DNA from: Pocillopora verrucosa
Taxonomy: Eukaryota > Cnidaria > Anthozoa > Scleractinia > Pocilloporidae
Length of the DNA: 64,000 bases
Assembly: GCF_036669915.1 (NCBI RefSeq)
Contig: NC_089312.1
Span: 1,484,801-1,548,800, forward strand
Direction: 5' to 3'
In this document: in pieces, positions 41,859-54,200 of the stretch
Numbering within the stretch: position 1 is the first letter of the stretch
How the letters are laid out: each line of letters begins with the position of its first letter
The notes under the pieces: generated by a model
Database searches by the model: none
The model's input: only the letters and a program-made list of their open reading frames with translations
Told to the model about the DNA's origin: nothing
Made by a program: the position numbers and the translations under genes

Positions 41859-43654
41859 CTTGGAACTAAACTTGAGGATCATGGGTAGATTTCGTTACGT
41901 CACGCAATCCCTAATATCCTACAGAAATCACGCTACAACTACTGGACGTCCTAGAGGGACGAATTTCGTATTTATGGAAATGGGAGGCCGAACCAAAAGA
42001 TTTAAACATCGATGAACAATAGCTGGAATCGTAGCAAGGGAGAGAAAAGAGGTGTGATTTATTTTGTAAGTACAGAAAGAATTAAAATCCACGGCAACAT
42101 CCCTGCTGTTGTGATTGATTCGGCAGACATAAAAAAAAGTAATGTTAGATGAGAAAAGCTGACTGGAGGCTCCAGTCTTAAATTTGATCAATTAAGAAAG
42201 TTAAGTTGAGTAAAGTTGTGATTAGTCCAAAGAATGTGTAAGCGAAATGTTGAAATAGTCTTTTCCCCATGAAAGCGCTAGTTATTATTTGCGGATTAGT
42301 GAAGCTGATATTTATGCACACAACATGCTTCGGGGAAGTGCTTCAAATCAAAACAAATCTGGAAATGTCTCCTGCAAATGCATGCTACGTAAAAGCAAGA
42401 GATAAACACATAATTTCTAGCTCTTGGCAGTAGATCCTTTTAATTCATTTTGTCTCCTGAAAAAACATATATGGGCAATTCTTGAATTGTCTAGAACAAT
42501 AATAGACTCAGGCAGAGTGTGGTTAAGTGACGTCACGTGAATCCCCGCTGTGTCACTCAGACTATCATCACAAGTCAAATGACTCATCATTCCTTAGTTT
42601 GTCTTAGTTTCCTCGGCAGTCTGCGACTAGGCGTCTTCCCACTACCCATGGAAAATATTTCAGGTAGTTGCGAATTCTTCCTGAGAACTGCGTAAAGTTT
42701 CGCGAACAGTTTGCAGTTGCAATTTCATCATAGCTTCCTGGGCGGAGGGAGGCATTTGTAAGAGTGAAATACTCTGTTTAGGAAGGCAACACAGCAACCT
42801 CGACCGGGGCTCCAATCTAGTTCTTTCGATGCCGAGCCCAGTGCGCAAACACATCAGGGCACCTTTTTTACAACTCTCTTTCGGCAGAAAGATGAATCTT
42901 GAAATCCTGCGGCTTACAATTCCGATGATAAATACCTGAGCTGATCGTACACTTTTTGCCATAAAGTAGATAAAGCTAAAATCAGGGTCTTTCTAAGAGA
43001 CTGTAGCTTTGTGATGAAAAAAAATCACAACTTTTGGAAAAATGATGAAGAACGCAAGGGAACAAATAAATCAAATTAATCATTGGAGTTTTTTAACCAC
43101 CTCGACACATTTAAAGACTTGAAATAGCCGACTCCTGTGTTTCTTTATTTTCAACTTTTTTTCTAATCTTAATGTCGTTTGAGCATTGTAAACTATTCTA
43201 AATTGGAAATGAATGCGTTCTCCAGTTTCACACCCACCACTTGTTCCAAAAATAATCCTGCAATTTTGTCTCGAAATAGTGCTCTGCGGTCAAGGAATGC
43301 TGAAAACATTTTAGAAACAAATGCTAATCCGGTTCAAGTTTATAAGACAATGTTGTTTACACATGAATGTCAACAACTCTGACGCAAATATAAGTCTGCA
43401 AGTGAAGCAAAAAGCATGGGTTTGTCATGCACAGAATGTTGTAGATTGTTTTGGTCGTCATTGCCAAATAAAGTACTAAAATTGAAAATTTCAAGACGTT
43501 CGGGATTTCCTTTCGCCCCGACAAACGTCATTGTTTTCATGTGACGTAATCCGAAAGCTAAAGTAAATATATCTTCAAATCAATCATAGTCACCTTCATA
43601 ACCTTAGAGTTGAATGAAAGCGTCACCCTCACGCAAGGTTAAGAAGGGTGAAAC
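41859..43654. other. Divergent intergenic region between NAGK and the double-DOMON gene
   Basis: Both flanking genes start from this 1.8-kb stretch, so it should contain two promoters; no TATA box is called. On the minus strand at about 42720-42860 there is a B-box-like ggagccccgg with downstream gttgctgtgttgcc, reminiscent of a tRNA-derived SINE. A 54-codon frame at 42269-42433 begins with a hydrophobic segment; I do not call it as a gene. Confidence 0.4.
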
Positions 43655-46600
43655 ATGGCACTCTTTGCTTTTGTAGCACTTGCTTTGACCTCACTTGCCT
43701 TTAGCGAGATCAGTGCAACCTCGAATACTACCCTAAAATCTTCAGACGGCGCCTATAAACTGCAATGGAGATACAACAACAGCCAGTTGATTTTCACTCT
43801 CACTTGTGAAACAACCGGTTATTGCGCGGTGGCGTTTAGTGAAACAGCCGATGGCAAAAACATGGTTAGATATGATATAGCCGTGACAGGATATGCCACT
43901 GGCGCTGGATACGTAGATGTGAGTAAATCTGCAATATTTTTCCTTATCAGTTCGTCTTTTTATTATTTTTGTTTAACACATGAACGTTTGCGTATATTTT
44001 GTTAAAATGCTTTGGCAGGCATTGAGATCACGCACGAATAGTAAAATAATCCTTACAGCCCGTATTGAAATCAATAACAAATGAAAACCATATATAAAAA
44101 AAAACCGACATTAAGTCTTTCTTAGACTTCAGTCGTGTTCTGAGCGAGTTCATTAAAGGTTCTCAATCTTTGTCAGTTAATTGATATTTCCCCAGGGGGT
44201 TGTGTTTAAAGGTGCTCTCAGGTCTCCACCTGGTCTTTATTTGGCTTAGTGCATTTTCCGGAAAGTCTTCCTTTAAGTTGAGTTCAATACAATAAAAAGA
44301 AAAGTGAAAAAAATTATTAAACTCTGAAAAATGTACTGTTAAGTTCGGCGAGCTGGTTTGTCACTCCTTAAGTCGCACAAAAAAGGTTTCTTTATTAAAT
44401 TATAAGAAGCGAATATATTATACTCCATTCCTTTGTTATTCTAATGTTTCCTAGTAGCTCATCTTTTACATTTTCTTAACAATGCATAACTCGCGTATTA
44501 AGATTTTTCCATAGGATTATCTAGAAGGACTCTCCATCTGACTGCGTTGTATTAAAAATTCAAAAATATCCTGACCCTTCTAGTTTGCCCTTACTGTCTC
44601 GAAGCGGACATGGCTCTTTCCAAAAGGCCTCTAAAAACTTTGAAGCCTTTTTTGACTTAAAAATATGTGCCTACTTATTCTGGCTATAATCTCAACCCTA
44701 CGCGATATTGAGGGACTTGTACAAAAGAGTTCATAAAACTGCCGACGCGACATCCTTAAAGACCGATCAGTATTTATTAACGCGGGGTGATAATGGTTTT
44801 TGTTTCTTTATTGCAAGATTAGATGTTACTTTCCAGTGGACAAATAAAGGGGGAAAGGAAATTAGTGCGAGTTTTTGTTGCTAAGTTATCAACCAAAATA
44901 CAAACAAAAAGACAGAAAGAAGGAGCGAGAAAACAAAATATGTTGTTTGCGTTATTTGACCACGACCCAGTAAGAAATGTTTTTCTGCGAAATAATTCGT
45001 TCCTGTCTTTCAGAGACAATTTTGATAGACCCATAGATTCCATTCCAATCAAGTATCAGACTAGGAGAAAACAAATAATCATTTGAAAAATATTTGTCTT
45101 CAAGACGCCCGCGCTCCCGTTGATCACAATAAGAGGCAGATTGCTTGCATGTCTGTACATGTCACATATATTTAAAAAACAGACTAGCTGTATGTCAAGT
45201 TCTATGTCGCTTTAAAATTGAGCTTTGCCTCGCGAAATCCGAAGGAATTTTGTACGAATTCTCTTGGTGAACTAATATCTTATTATCTTCCTCTGATTCG
45301 CTCTCGTGACGAAGTGATAACATTTTTTTCCAAATGTGAGGATGTAATGTTTCTAGTCTGGTTATTTCACTTTAAGTGTCAGTTATTGTGACCACATCGC
45401 GTGGTTGTTCGTATGAAATTTACCGTGGGCAATCTTGCTAATTGACGGTCGACTTAAAATATTTCTAGTCGTAAAATTAGGTTTGTTTGGTAAACTAGTT
45501 CCCCATTACTCACTGGCTGATAATTTTGTAGGAAACGATCTGACTCGCTACCCTTTCAACCAATCTAATGCGAAACCAAAACCAATCACGACTCAAGCAC
45601 TCATTTTTTCCTGGGCTTTTAGCTGACTAGATATGATTTATTTGAGTTATCATTACCCTTCTTGTATCTTTTTCTTTCTTCTGATTGGCTGTCGTGAGTA
45701 CGTTAAGTTTGGTTTTACAATACTCAATCGACAAGATCTCTAATAAATAGAGATTTAGGGTGAAGTTTTCAGTGGAAGCATTTTTTTAATTCGAAGCATC
45801 ATGACAAATCTGAGGTGGTTGGACTTTGTTTTGACAGGATTACTGGAGCCAAGGGCCGGGACCTCCAACGAAAGATGTAGCACAAAATTACAAACTCATA
45901 TCAGCTTCTGAGGCTGGTGGGAAGACTACCGTGGAGTTTTACAGGGATGCTGAGACGGGAGATGTCAAAGATGTCCAATTTAAGGTATTTATGACGATAT
46001 TTAGTTGCGCGAAGATGACAAAAGTGCTCTAAATTCGCCTTTTCTAGTTTGTATTTAGGTCGATTTGATATTCTTTTGTGCCAGAAAGCCGAGTTCATCG
46101 TAACTCGAAAAGGATTCGTAAGGTTGAATTACCACATGATTAAGATGAGCACTTTAAGTTTTAGACTGAGTGAAGCCATACCAGTAGATCAGGCGTAACA
46201 GTTCTTGTCGGGTCTGCTGAAATTTCCAGGCGTTGATACGACAGGATTTGCTTTCCGAATGTACAGATATTTGTCGTTTGAAAGAGATATCATGCCTAAA
46301 AAGCTTTTATAGGGAGGGGGGTAGGGAGGGCGGAAGTCTTTCAGGGGGGATGGGGGCGGCGTATCTCAGATTCCTCCCTCCCTGTCCAAAGAATACTCCG
46401 CAGAAAATATGGAAGAAAGATGTTCTTAGGGAACATGTCTGACCTGACAGACCACCATTGAACGCTTCCCCCCCCTGCCCTCGACAAATTAAACCTCGCC
46501 TAAGATATCTCAATCAAACATCTTTTTGCCAAATCTTTTGATAAAATACTTTTGTTTTTTCCTTTGTGCAGAATACTACTGAAGTTAAAGTAATATTTGC

Positions 46601-48008
46601 CTCGAAGGCTAACAGTGATGCAAACAATAATCGCTTGTCAAAACACGATAAGACCAAAATATTGGATGGGAAGTATAACTTGATTTCTTTAGCGATGGAA
46701 CCTCCGCCGTTGCCATCAACAACAACCATACAACCATCGGCAACAACGATGCCGACAAAAGAATCGGTGGCTCCCACGACTCCAATGGCTCCTCCAAAAT
46801 ATGCAAGTGTCATGTCTCCTGACGGCTCATTCAAACTCGAATGGACCTACAGTAACAGCAAGCTGATGTTCAAGATGACTTGTAAGACAACCGGTTGGTG
46901 TGCTGTAGGATTTACCACAACACCTGATGGAAGAGGCATGAAAAACTACGATATAGCGGTGGCTGGGTTTGCCTCCAATGCCGGATATATCGGGGTTGGT
47001 ATTAAGGAAGCCTGGATGAATGAACGAATTGATTGACGGACTGAGTGACAAGCTGATTGGTTAGTTAATTTACTGACTGGCGTGGCCAACTGACCAACCT
47101 ACCGATACACCAACCGACTGATTGACTGGCTGGCTGGCTGACTGGCTGACTGACTCCATGACTGACTGACTTATTGACTGACGGGCGGACTGACTGACTG
47201 AGTGACTTACTGACTGACCGAATGGCTGACTAATTGACTCACAGAAAATTGACCGAGAGATTGACTCCATGAATGACTCATTGAGCTAATGACTCGCTGA
47301 CGTATTGCTAATGAAAGAGCGACAAAATAGGGAATAACAACATGCAATGAACTTTCATTTTAAAGAAAAAACTAAGTAGGGCACGCTAACTTTTAACAAA
47401 ATCTACAAATATGCACTTTGAAAACAATAGCTTTGGTCATAATTTGCCAACAGGATTACTGGAGCACGTCCTTATCAAAACCACCCAAAGACCCGAAACA
47501 AAGCTTCTTCCTCACAAAGGCGAGTGAAAAGGACGGGAGAACCATGGTGGAGTTCTACAGGGATGCTGCGACAGGAGACACCGCTAATGATGTGCAGTTT
47601 CAGGTAAGATTCTTTGCCAGACAATGCAAGCTCTAAAATTCGTCCTTTAGTTCCCTCGTTCCCTCGTTCCCTCGTTCCCTCGTTCCCTCGTTCCCTCGTT
47701 CCCTCGTTCCCTCGTTCCCTCGTTCCCTCGTTCCTTCGTCTGTTCGTTTGCATTAATCACCTTCTGTCAATCATTATCAGAGCGATACCGAAGTAACAAT
47801 TGTGTGGGCTTTCCGCGGAACGGATGCAAACGTTGACCTGTCAAAACACACAGTTGCTGGAGTATTAAGTGGCAAATATAACATGATAAAGGAAGCGATG
47901 GCAGCAAAGACTGGAACTTCACCCACAAAACCGAACGCCAGTCATGAAATTTTCCCGTCTATTACTATTTTCCTGACAGGCATGAGTGCCTATTTTCTTG
48001 CATTTTAA
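43655..48008 (+). CDS. Secreted double-DOMON protein, probable GPI anchor
   Basis: Five exons, 43655-43918, 45838-45984, 46572-46994, 47454-47603, 47781-48008, all joined in phase 0; 403 residues. A signal peptide (1-21) is followed by DOMON 1 (about 28-180), a Pro/Thr-rich linker, DOMON 2 (about 205-370) and a hydrophobic C-terminus (ITIFLTGMSAYFLAF) with no basic tail, which looks like a GPI-attachment signal. Both DOMONs show the pattern LxWxYxNSxLxFxxTCxTTGxCAVxF...M..YDIAV, then DYWS and VEFYRDAxTGD. DOMON is a beta-sandwich that binds heme or sugars in redox proteins such as dopamine beta-hydroxylase and FRRS1. There is no attached cytochrome b561 or monooxygenase, so the role here is unknown. 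The two domains share intron positions exactly, showing internal duplication. The donor at 46994 (gttggt) is weak. Confidence 0.88.
45535..45732. repeat. Dispersed repeat copy C
   Basis: It shares with copies A and B the blocks tctgattggctgt(c/t)gtga and tttggttttac.a.actcaat, preceded by weaker matches (ccaatcacgactc). It lies in intron 1 of the double-DOMON gene, about 100 bases before exon 2. More diverged than the first two copies. Confidence 0.55.
47026..47300. repeat. Degenerate (CTGA)n tract
   Basis: About 270 bases dominated by ctga/ttga/ctgg tetramers with period-4 drift, in intron 3 of the double-DOMON gene starting about 30 bases after the weak donor. A Ser/Gln-rich open frame on the other strand is a by-product. 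Confidence 0.85.
47651..47738. repeat. 8-bp microsatellite (TTCCCTCG)11
   Basis: Ten exact units of TTCCCTCG followed by one unit with a single change (TTCCTTCG). It fills half of the 177-base intron 47604-47780 of the double-DOMON gene. Confidence 0.97.
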
Positions 48009-49827
48009 CCTCCACGATAATCTTTAAACGTAAAACATAAACATAAAATTATTTCATAATAATCTTGAAACCAAGTAGTAACTTTTTACCAAGTTTCGAT
48101 AGTAAACCTGCACTGCATTAGTTCTACCTTAGTGCTTCCCCCGTGCAATCGGTCTGTAAAACTCACAGAAACTTCTAAAACATCGCGATGTAGTCACTGC
48201 CTTTTGTTTCACTTGCAGGTTTCAAAATTTGCCTAACATGCTTTTTTTATAGCTGTAATGTTTTTTTGTTCACGTTGTGATTACTTTGGTTTTTGTTGTG
48301 TGACTCTATGTACCTCGTTCGCGTCAACTGAGTAGGAAAAGTTTGAAATTACTACGCTTATTTCTTTTTTTTGCCGAAGAAAAACGGGAACAGTTTTATA
48401 GCATAAAAAATAAGCCTAAATACTCGAAAATAATGAGTTTTAGAACAACGTAATCACATGCTAGACAAAAAATAGTTAATTGTCAGAGGAGATAGGGAAA
48501 TGCACTTCTAAATGTGACTAATTTAAAACCGCGTTACCCGGAAGTAAAAACCTTTGCCTCAGGAGTTGAAAGTTACTGAAATTAACGAAAAATAGCCGAA
48601 CAGAGAGAGTAATGGCTGGGTACATCATTGTTTTGTTTACCTTACCAAGTACTGCCCTCTTGGTGAGGAACGATCGCATTGAAGGGATTGATGTGATTTA
48701 CTCCAACATAAGTGTTACTTTATCCCTCGCTTAAAGCGTTTGGTACTTCAATATATCCGCTTCTGCTTTTGTATTAAAGCTTTTTTTGTCTCTTACTTGG
48801 TTTGGTTTTTACCAGTCTTTTTATCTTGTCTATATTTAGTATATACTTAAATAATAGATAGCGTTGAAGGCGCGCTCTGATCGGCTACCCAAATTCCGAA
48901 TATCCTCTGCTATTCACTTCCGAGTAACGCACGCGGAATTTGCGCTGGAAAAGTTTGTAATTATTGCAGGATACAAGAGTTAGAATCATCTCTTTGCGTT
49001 ATGTTACATCACTGTTTTCGCGGCTTGATGAATAGTATTTAAATATAAAGCCATATCTGATAGTCAAAGATACTTTCTTCTCATAAGCAAGGACATTATA
49101 TTATGGTGATTTACAATTTTAGAGGGATCGTGTCATATTTCTTGGGCTGCTTTAGGGCTCTCTAAAATTTCGCCTGTATTTACTTTTCACATCACGTCAC
49201 GCCTAAAAGACATCCCATCCGAACATTTTTGAACTTACGCCCATAAATTCAAGTCCAAAATCAATTTGTAGTACGACTTCGAATTCGAAAAAAGGTTTGT
49301 CTATTCGCGCCAGTCTTACTTGCTCTTTCATACTGAGCGTGGAGGGACCTAGCGGACGTACTCAACATCAGTAGAAAGGATTTAGGAAGGGTGAAAACTG
49401 AGACACATCACAAGTAACTATCACAGCAAGGTAAAACTCATATGAAACCACATAAGTACTGTCATTACTACCATAACACTGTTACAGGGACAAGCAAGAA
49501 GGAAGGCGAACGCACATTGGTGTTCATTTCATACGCAGTAGGGAGAGACCGCTGAGATAATTGAAAAAAGAAAGAAAGCTGTTATGAACTTTAAAAAAGG
49601 CTTTGTGCCACTTTGCTATATCTAGTATTTTATTTACCATTAAAACAGAAGCATTATTCTCGAGAACGTTGTACAAATCATTATTTTTAATGTTTACAAA
49701 ATTTATAATAAGGAAACATTGACATGAAAGCTTACATAATGAGGTTGCTATTTTCAAAGCGTACCAGATTGTTGATCAACATAAGGATGTTCAGCCTCAG
49801 GAAAAAAATCAAATACGTTAAGTTCTC
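48009..49827. other. Space between convergent genes, no gene recognised
   Basis: AT-rich, stop-rich DNA between the double-DOMON stop and the 3' side of the SRCR exon. A stretch at 48870-48960 (cgcgctctgatcggct...) resembles the start of the dispersed repeat A/B/C but is too short to assign. No RNA gene or element seen. Confidence 0.4.
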
Positions 49828-49833
49828 TTTATT
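49828..49833 (-). terminator. AATAAA polyadenylation signal for the SRCR exon
   Basis: TTTATT on the plus strand, an AATAAA on the minus strand 235 bases beyond the SRCR stop codon at 50068. It supports the SRCR frame being a 3' terminal exon, whichever gene model is right. Confidence 0.55.
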
Positions 49834-50067
49834 TCTAACTTAAAATTTACTCAAGAAATTGGGACCCAAAATTTAGAATTGAGTCAAAAGTATTTGCGAT
49901 TCAAAGAAAATGTTGTCCCTTCCTACTTGCAGACAGCTTCTGATTATTAACTCTAAATCTATGTTTTACTCATTCAGAAGTGATCTTTCTCTTCTACATA
50001 GTATAATAATGTATCTGGTTTCAGCGCATAGAGATAGTGAAAACTCGCAAAATATTTTCAGAGTTTT

Positions 50068-50730
50068 CTAAGTGTTACATATTACGCTGGCATCCTCATC
50101 ATGACCACAATTTTCGATTCCCCAGCCTCCATGTGCACAGTTCAATATAGAAGCTTCTCCTCCATGACAGTTTACGTTATCCATCCAGGTGGGGTCAGAT
50201 CCCTCACCGTATCGCGCGCTATGAGGAGCTGATGATGCACTGGGAAACCCAAGCTCACGGCACACCACATTAGCATCATTCATATCCCAGTCATCATCAC
50301 ACACTGTGCCCCACTGCCCATTGTGGTAAACCTCCACGCGGCCATAACTAGCACCACCATTTACCAAACGGACTGGCGTGTAACACTCCACGCTGGCGTC
50401 TCTACTGTGTGTACAATCATGGTCTCCCCATCCACGATGTCTACAGTCATATACATGAGACTCACCTCCTGAGCATGCCAGGTCGTCCATCCAAATTGGA
50501 CCAGTACCTTGGCCGTGGGTGGCGCCACTGTAGGCTCGATTCGCTCGTGTGTAGCCAAGCTGCCTACACACTACGTTAGCATCGCTGATATCCCACGCAT
50601 CGTCACAGATTGTCCCCCACTGCCCGTCATAGTAGACTTCAACCCTTCCAACGGCAGTGTTTCCACTGATACGTAAGGATCCAGCGGTAAGAACTAATAA
50701 CAGAAGTGAAAGAAAAAGTACAAAGTGCAT
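50068..50730 (-). CDS. Two-SRCR secreted protein, or last exon of the mosaic gene
   Basis: One uninterrupted frame of 220 residues, with two scavenger receptor cysteine-rich domains (about 18-118 and 119-220). Each has six cysteines (group A pattern): GQWGT(I/V)CDDxWD, ANVVCRxLG, WMDxxxC, C.H.GWG, C.H..DA and a final C. Read alone, it starts MHFVLFLSLLLLVLTAG, an excellent signal peptide, and would be an intronless secreted protein. The same DNA, however, reads as pyrimidine tract plus TTATTAG acceptor (exon from 50693) in phase 1, exactly what the upstream CUB exon needs. CUB-to-SRCR order is common in DMBT1-like proteins. I favour the spliced reading slightly but cannot decide. SRCR domains bind polyanions and microbial surfaces. 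Confidence 0.85.
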   Translation of the reverse strand: MHFVLFLSLLLLVLTAGSLRISGNTAVGRVEVYYDGQWGTICDDAWDISDANVVCRQLGYTRANRAYSGATHGQGTGPIWMDDLACSGGESHVYDCRHRGWGDHDCTHSRDASVECYTPVRLVNGGASYGRVEVYHNGQWGTVCDDDWDMNDANVVCRELGFPSASSAPHSARYGEGSDPTWMDNVNCHGGEASILNCAHGGWGIENCGHDEDASVICNT

Positions 50731-51291
50731 AAATTACTTAAGGTAACTGACATTGTTCTTCTATAACATTAAGTAACCGTTTACCGGATGACTTTAGATG
50801 AGAGTAAATTCAGTTCTACAGCCTAGAGCCACCTTACATTATAAAAATCAGCGGGTGGCTCTGAATTGTTAATGGTTTGACTAACTTTTTTTCTTAACTT
50901 TTTTTTCCCTAACATAACCATTAGCACTCACGGAACTTGTCTATCGAGTAACACGCACATAAGACTTAACACTAACGGTGTTTCTAAGAGGAAATCGTGT
51001 TGCTATGGTAGCGTCATACGTCAAAGCCTCGTCTCAAAGTGGTGAAACATACCTGAACATTTAATTGAAAAATAACTGTCCTACGATCAATCAAAGAACT
51101 AATGTTTGAAAAGCTTGTTCCAGGCGTTCAGTTGATAAAACTACGATGGTAAACAGCGTGATAGTACCTGTTATCCAACCCGACCCAAACTCCCCTCATT
51201 TTTTTCACGCCGTTTACTGTTGCTCTTAATTTTACCAACTGAACGCCTGGGACGGGCTAGTTTTTTAATTATAATCTTGAACCCCCTTGTG

Positions 51292-54200
51292 TTAAGGTTT
51301 ACCTCGATATGCTGCTACAAAACCGTCGTACGTATTTGCGCCATCAGACGAAAACTTTACGTAGAGATTAACAGAAGAACTCGTGATGGGTGGCGGGAGA
51401 GAAGATCCACTCATTTTTCTAATCAGAGGCGACGACAGCAACCCACCATCGTACACAGACACGAAATCTGCAGACGATTCAGTACGAAAACTGAAGAAGA
51501 CAAGTTCTATTACTGCATTGGAAGAAAAATTCCATCGACAATCCATATTGTTGCTATATTGCGAGCCAGCTTGAGTTATTCTGATGTATCCAGATGTACT
51601 TGTTGAGGTTGATAACACGCAAGAGCTTGTTGCTGTCAGGCGTGGAGCTGTCGGAAAATAGGAAAATATAAGTAAGATAGGGCTTAAAGAGGTGGAAAAG
51701 AAGTCTTATCATGGACCAAGTACGGCCTCGCAAGCGCCATTACTGAAAAGCATGATGGTAAAAATTCCAGCGTGCGTGACATAAGAGGTCCGCAAGTGAT
51801 CGCTCGAGCTGGGCCGGAAAAAGCCGCGCAGTCCAACGTGAGGTAATACAGAGTAACAAACGCAAAAGCAACAGCCAAAGGAAGTAAATTGACTCGGTCA
51901 GTTGAGGCCGGATGGGAAAATATTTGGCTCGAGACATGACATACGGGCTAAGCACAGCATTTAGCCTTCCCGCTCGGGGGCACGGCATAAGAATGGAACG
52001 AGACGAAGGGTGTAAACCTGTTAGTCCTTAGAACAGATTAGATATAAACCTTGTGAAGCTCACTGCGAGAAATAAGCTTGAGGCTCTGGCCCTGAAGTGA
52101 GAAAGGACGAGCCAACCAACTATCACTATTGTCGATTATTTTACCTTCACATTTCGCCTTTCCATCCCCTACGTATCCTGGCAAACAGGTGCAGTTGTAC
52201 GAACCAGGAACATTCACACATTGGCCTTGAGCATGACATGAAGATGAACCAGAGCTACACTCGTCAACGTCTGTTCAACAAAAGATTTGAATTTCATGTC
52301 ATGACACTACGCGCTGCCTATTTACAATACAAGCAAGACATTTGGTTTAATTCTAAAATCAAAAGGAAGAAAATATAGCCAAATGTTTCCTTGCAAACAT
52401 AAAAGGCTGAAATGATAAATAAAAGAGCTAGATTAGGATAGTTACACTTGTTACTTCGTTTACTTACCAAACTACAAGGTCTATAGATCACTTTAATTTC
52501 ACTAAAATTAATACTTGGCGGAGAAAAACAGCCAGTCTCTTTATTCTAGCTAATACACGACAAAACCTGGCTGAGTTCATAACGAAAATATTAGATATAA
52601 AACACTGTTTTAGACCATTTAATCATTTAATCAATATTTAAACAGGGACATCGCATTTAGTATAGCTAGTTTAAAGAGAGCCCTGTTAGACGTTGGCTAT
52701 CTATTAGTTACATCACTTATAAACCTGTGCAACTTCTTCCGTTAAGGCGAAATCCAGCTGGACATTGGCAAGAGTACGAACCAAGACTATTCACACAAGT
52801 GGCGTTGACCGGGCATTCATGAGCAAATTCCTTGCATTCATTGTAGTCTACGAAGAAAAATGTAAGCAGAATCTTTGTGTTTTTAGTATCACTTCTCAGC
52901 TGATATTTAGCATCATTTAACAAAGCTGTGTATTTAGGTTGCTAACGAAAGAATGTAAAGGAGAGAACTGTTACTGTTCGGGGAAGGGCTGTAATTCTCA
53001 GTCAAAATGTCAGAAAGATTTTTAAGAATTCCATCAGAGTACTATAATCAAACTATGTTTAGCAACTATAGTTTGTTTTGAAAAAATAATATTCCTTATT
53101 ATAATGCATAAAATATCTTTGTTAACGCGTAACAAACACATTAATCCCCATTGGGCTTGAAAACATATTTGGTTTTTTATACTCAGATGTAAATTTGAAA
53201 TTAAACCAAAAAAGGATAAGTAATGTAGGTACGAATCGGGTGCGCTTTGGAGTTAAGTTTTCCATGCAAAAAGACTTTTCAATTTTGTTTTGGCAAAAGA
53301 CAGCCAAAATTAGTATATGAAGGAAAAAAAACAAATAGGGGTTTAGCAAAGATTTGACATCACCTGAAAGTTATTATAAATAGCACTCTTTTTTCATGGC
53401 CAGAATATTGGAACTACATTCAGAGCTTCTAGATTTCAATTTTTTTTCCTTGGAGAGCATGCCTCCGGACTATCCTAGGGGGGAAAAGAGATCGTAAGGC
53501 CCCTTCTCCGGGAACAGCCGCCTATTACACCATCGGAAGCCGCGTATGGGAAAAGGTATTGAAACTCGTGCGTTATAAAATCCAGGAAAGTATACGTGTT
53601 CCTCTTTTTCTCACAGAACTTTGCTCCGAGTAAATACAATTTTACCATCATCCGGATGACCTACCTTTCTTGCAAGTGAATTTATGACAGTCTGTGCAAT
53701 TAACATTGTTCCATCTATACTTATGATTTGCAAGGAAACCAAGAGTATGGACGCAGTCCTCATCATGAAAATTGCTTGGTTGATGGCTCGCCCAGTAATG
53801 GAAATCAAACTGTGATCCATCACTCCACACGAATGTACCTTCAGTGCTCCTGTCAGAAAGGCCGAGCCAAGAGTGGTCGCCACCATGGAGACTCTGTATG
53901 TATACATTTTCTTCTTGACTGTGTATGCTGGGAAGATTAGCCCCAAGAGTGGCGCATGCTGCCTGGCTGCCACCCCAGGAATCACAGGAAGAAATTCTTC
54001 TGTAGCAGTATCCCTTATAATAGGCCCATCCTTCCTGACATATGTCTTTTGAGGAAAGGTTAAACGCATTTATTTCAATCACATTTTCTATAAGAAAACA
54101 TTATGATGCACATGCTTTTTGTTCCAGTATGATTTGTATTGTTTACTCAAGTAAAATTGTTTCTGTTTTTTTTTTTCTGTTTGTTTGTTTGTTTGTTCAG

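Noticed and set aside
46307..46513. Minus-strand frame over a G-rich stretch in the DOMON intron
   Set aside because: No domain, lies within an intron whose flanking exons join in phase.
47070..47270. Ser/Gln-rich minus-strand frame
   Set aside because: By-product of the (CTGA)n low-complexity tract in an intron.
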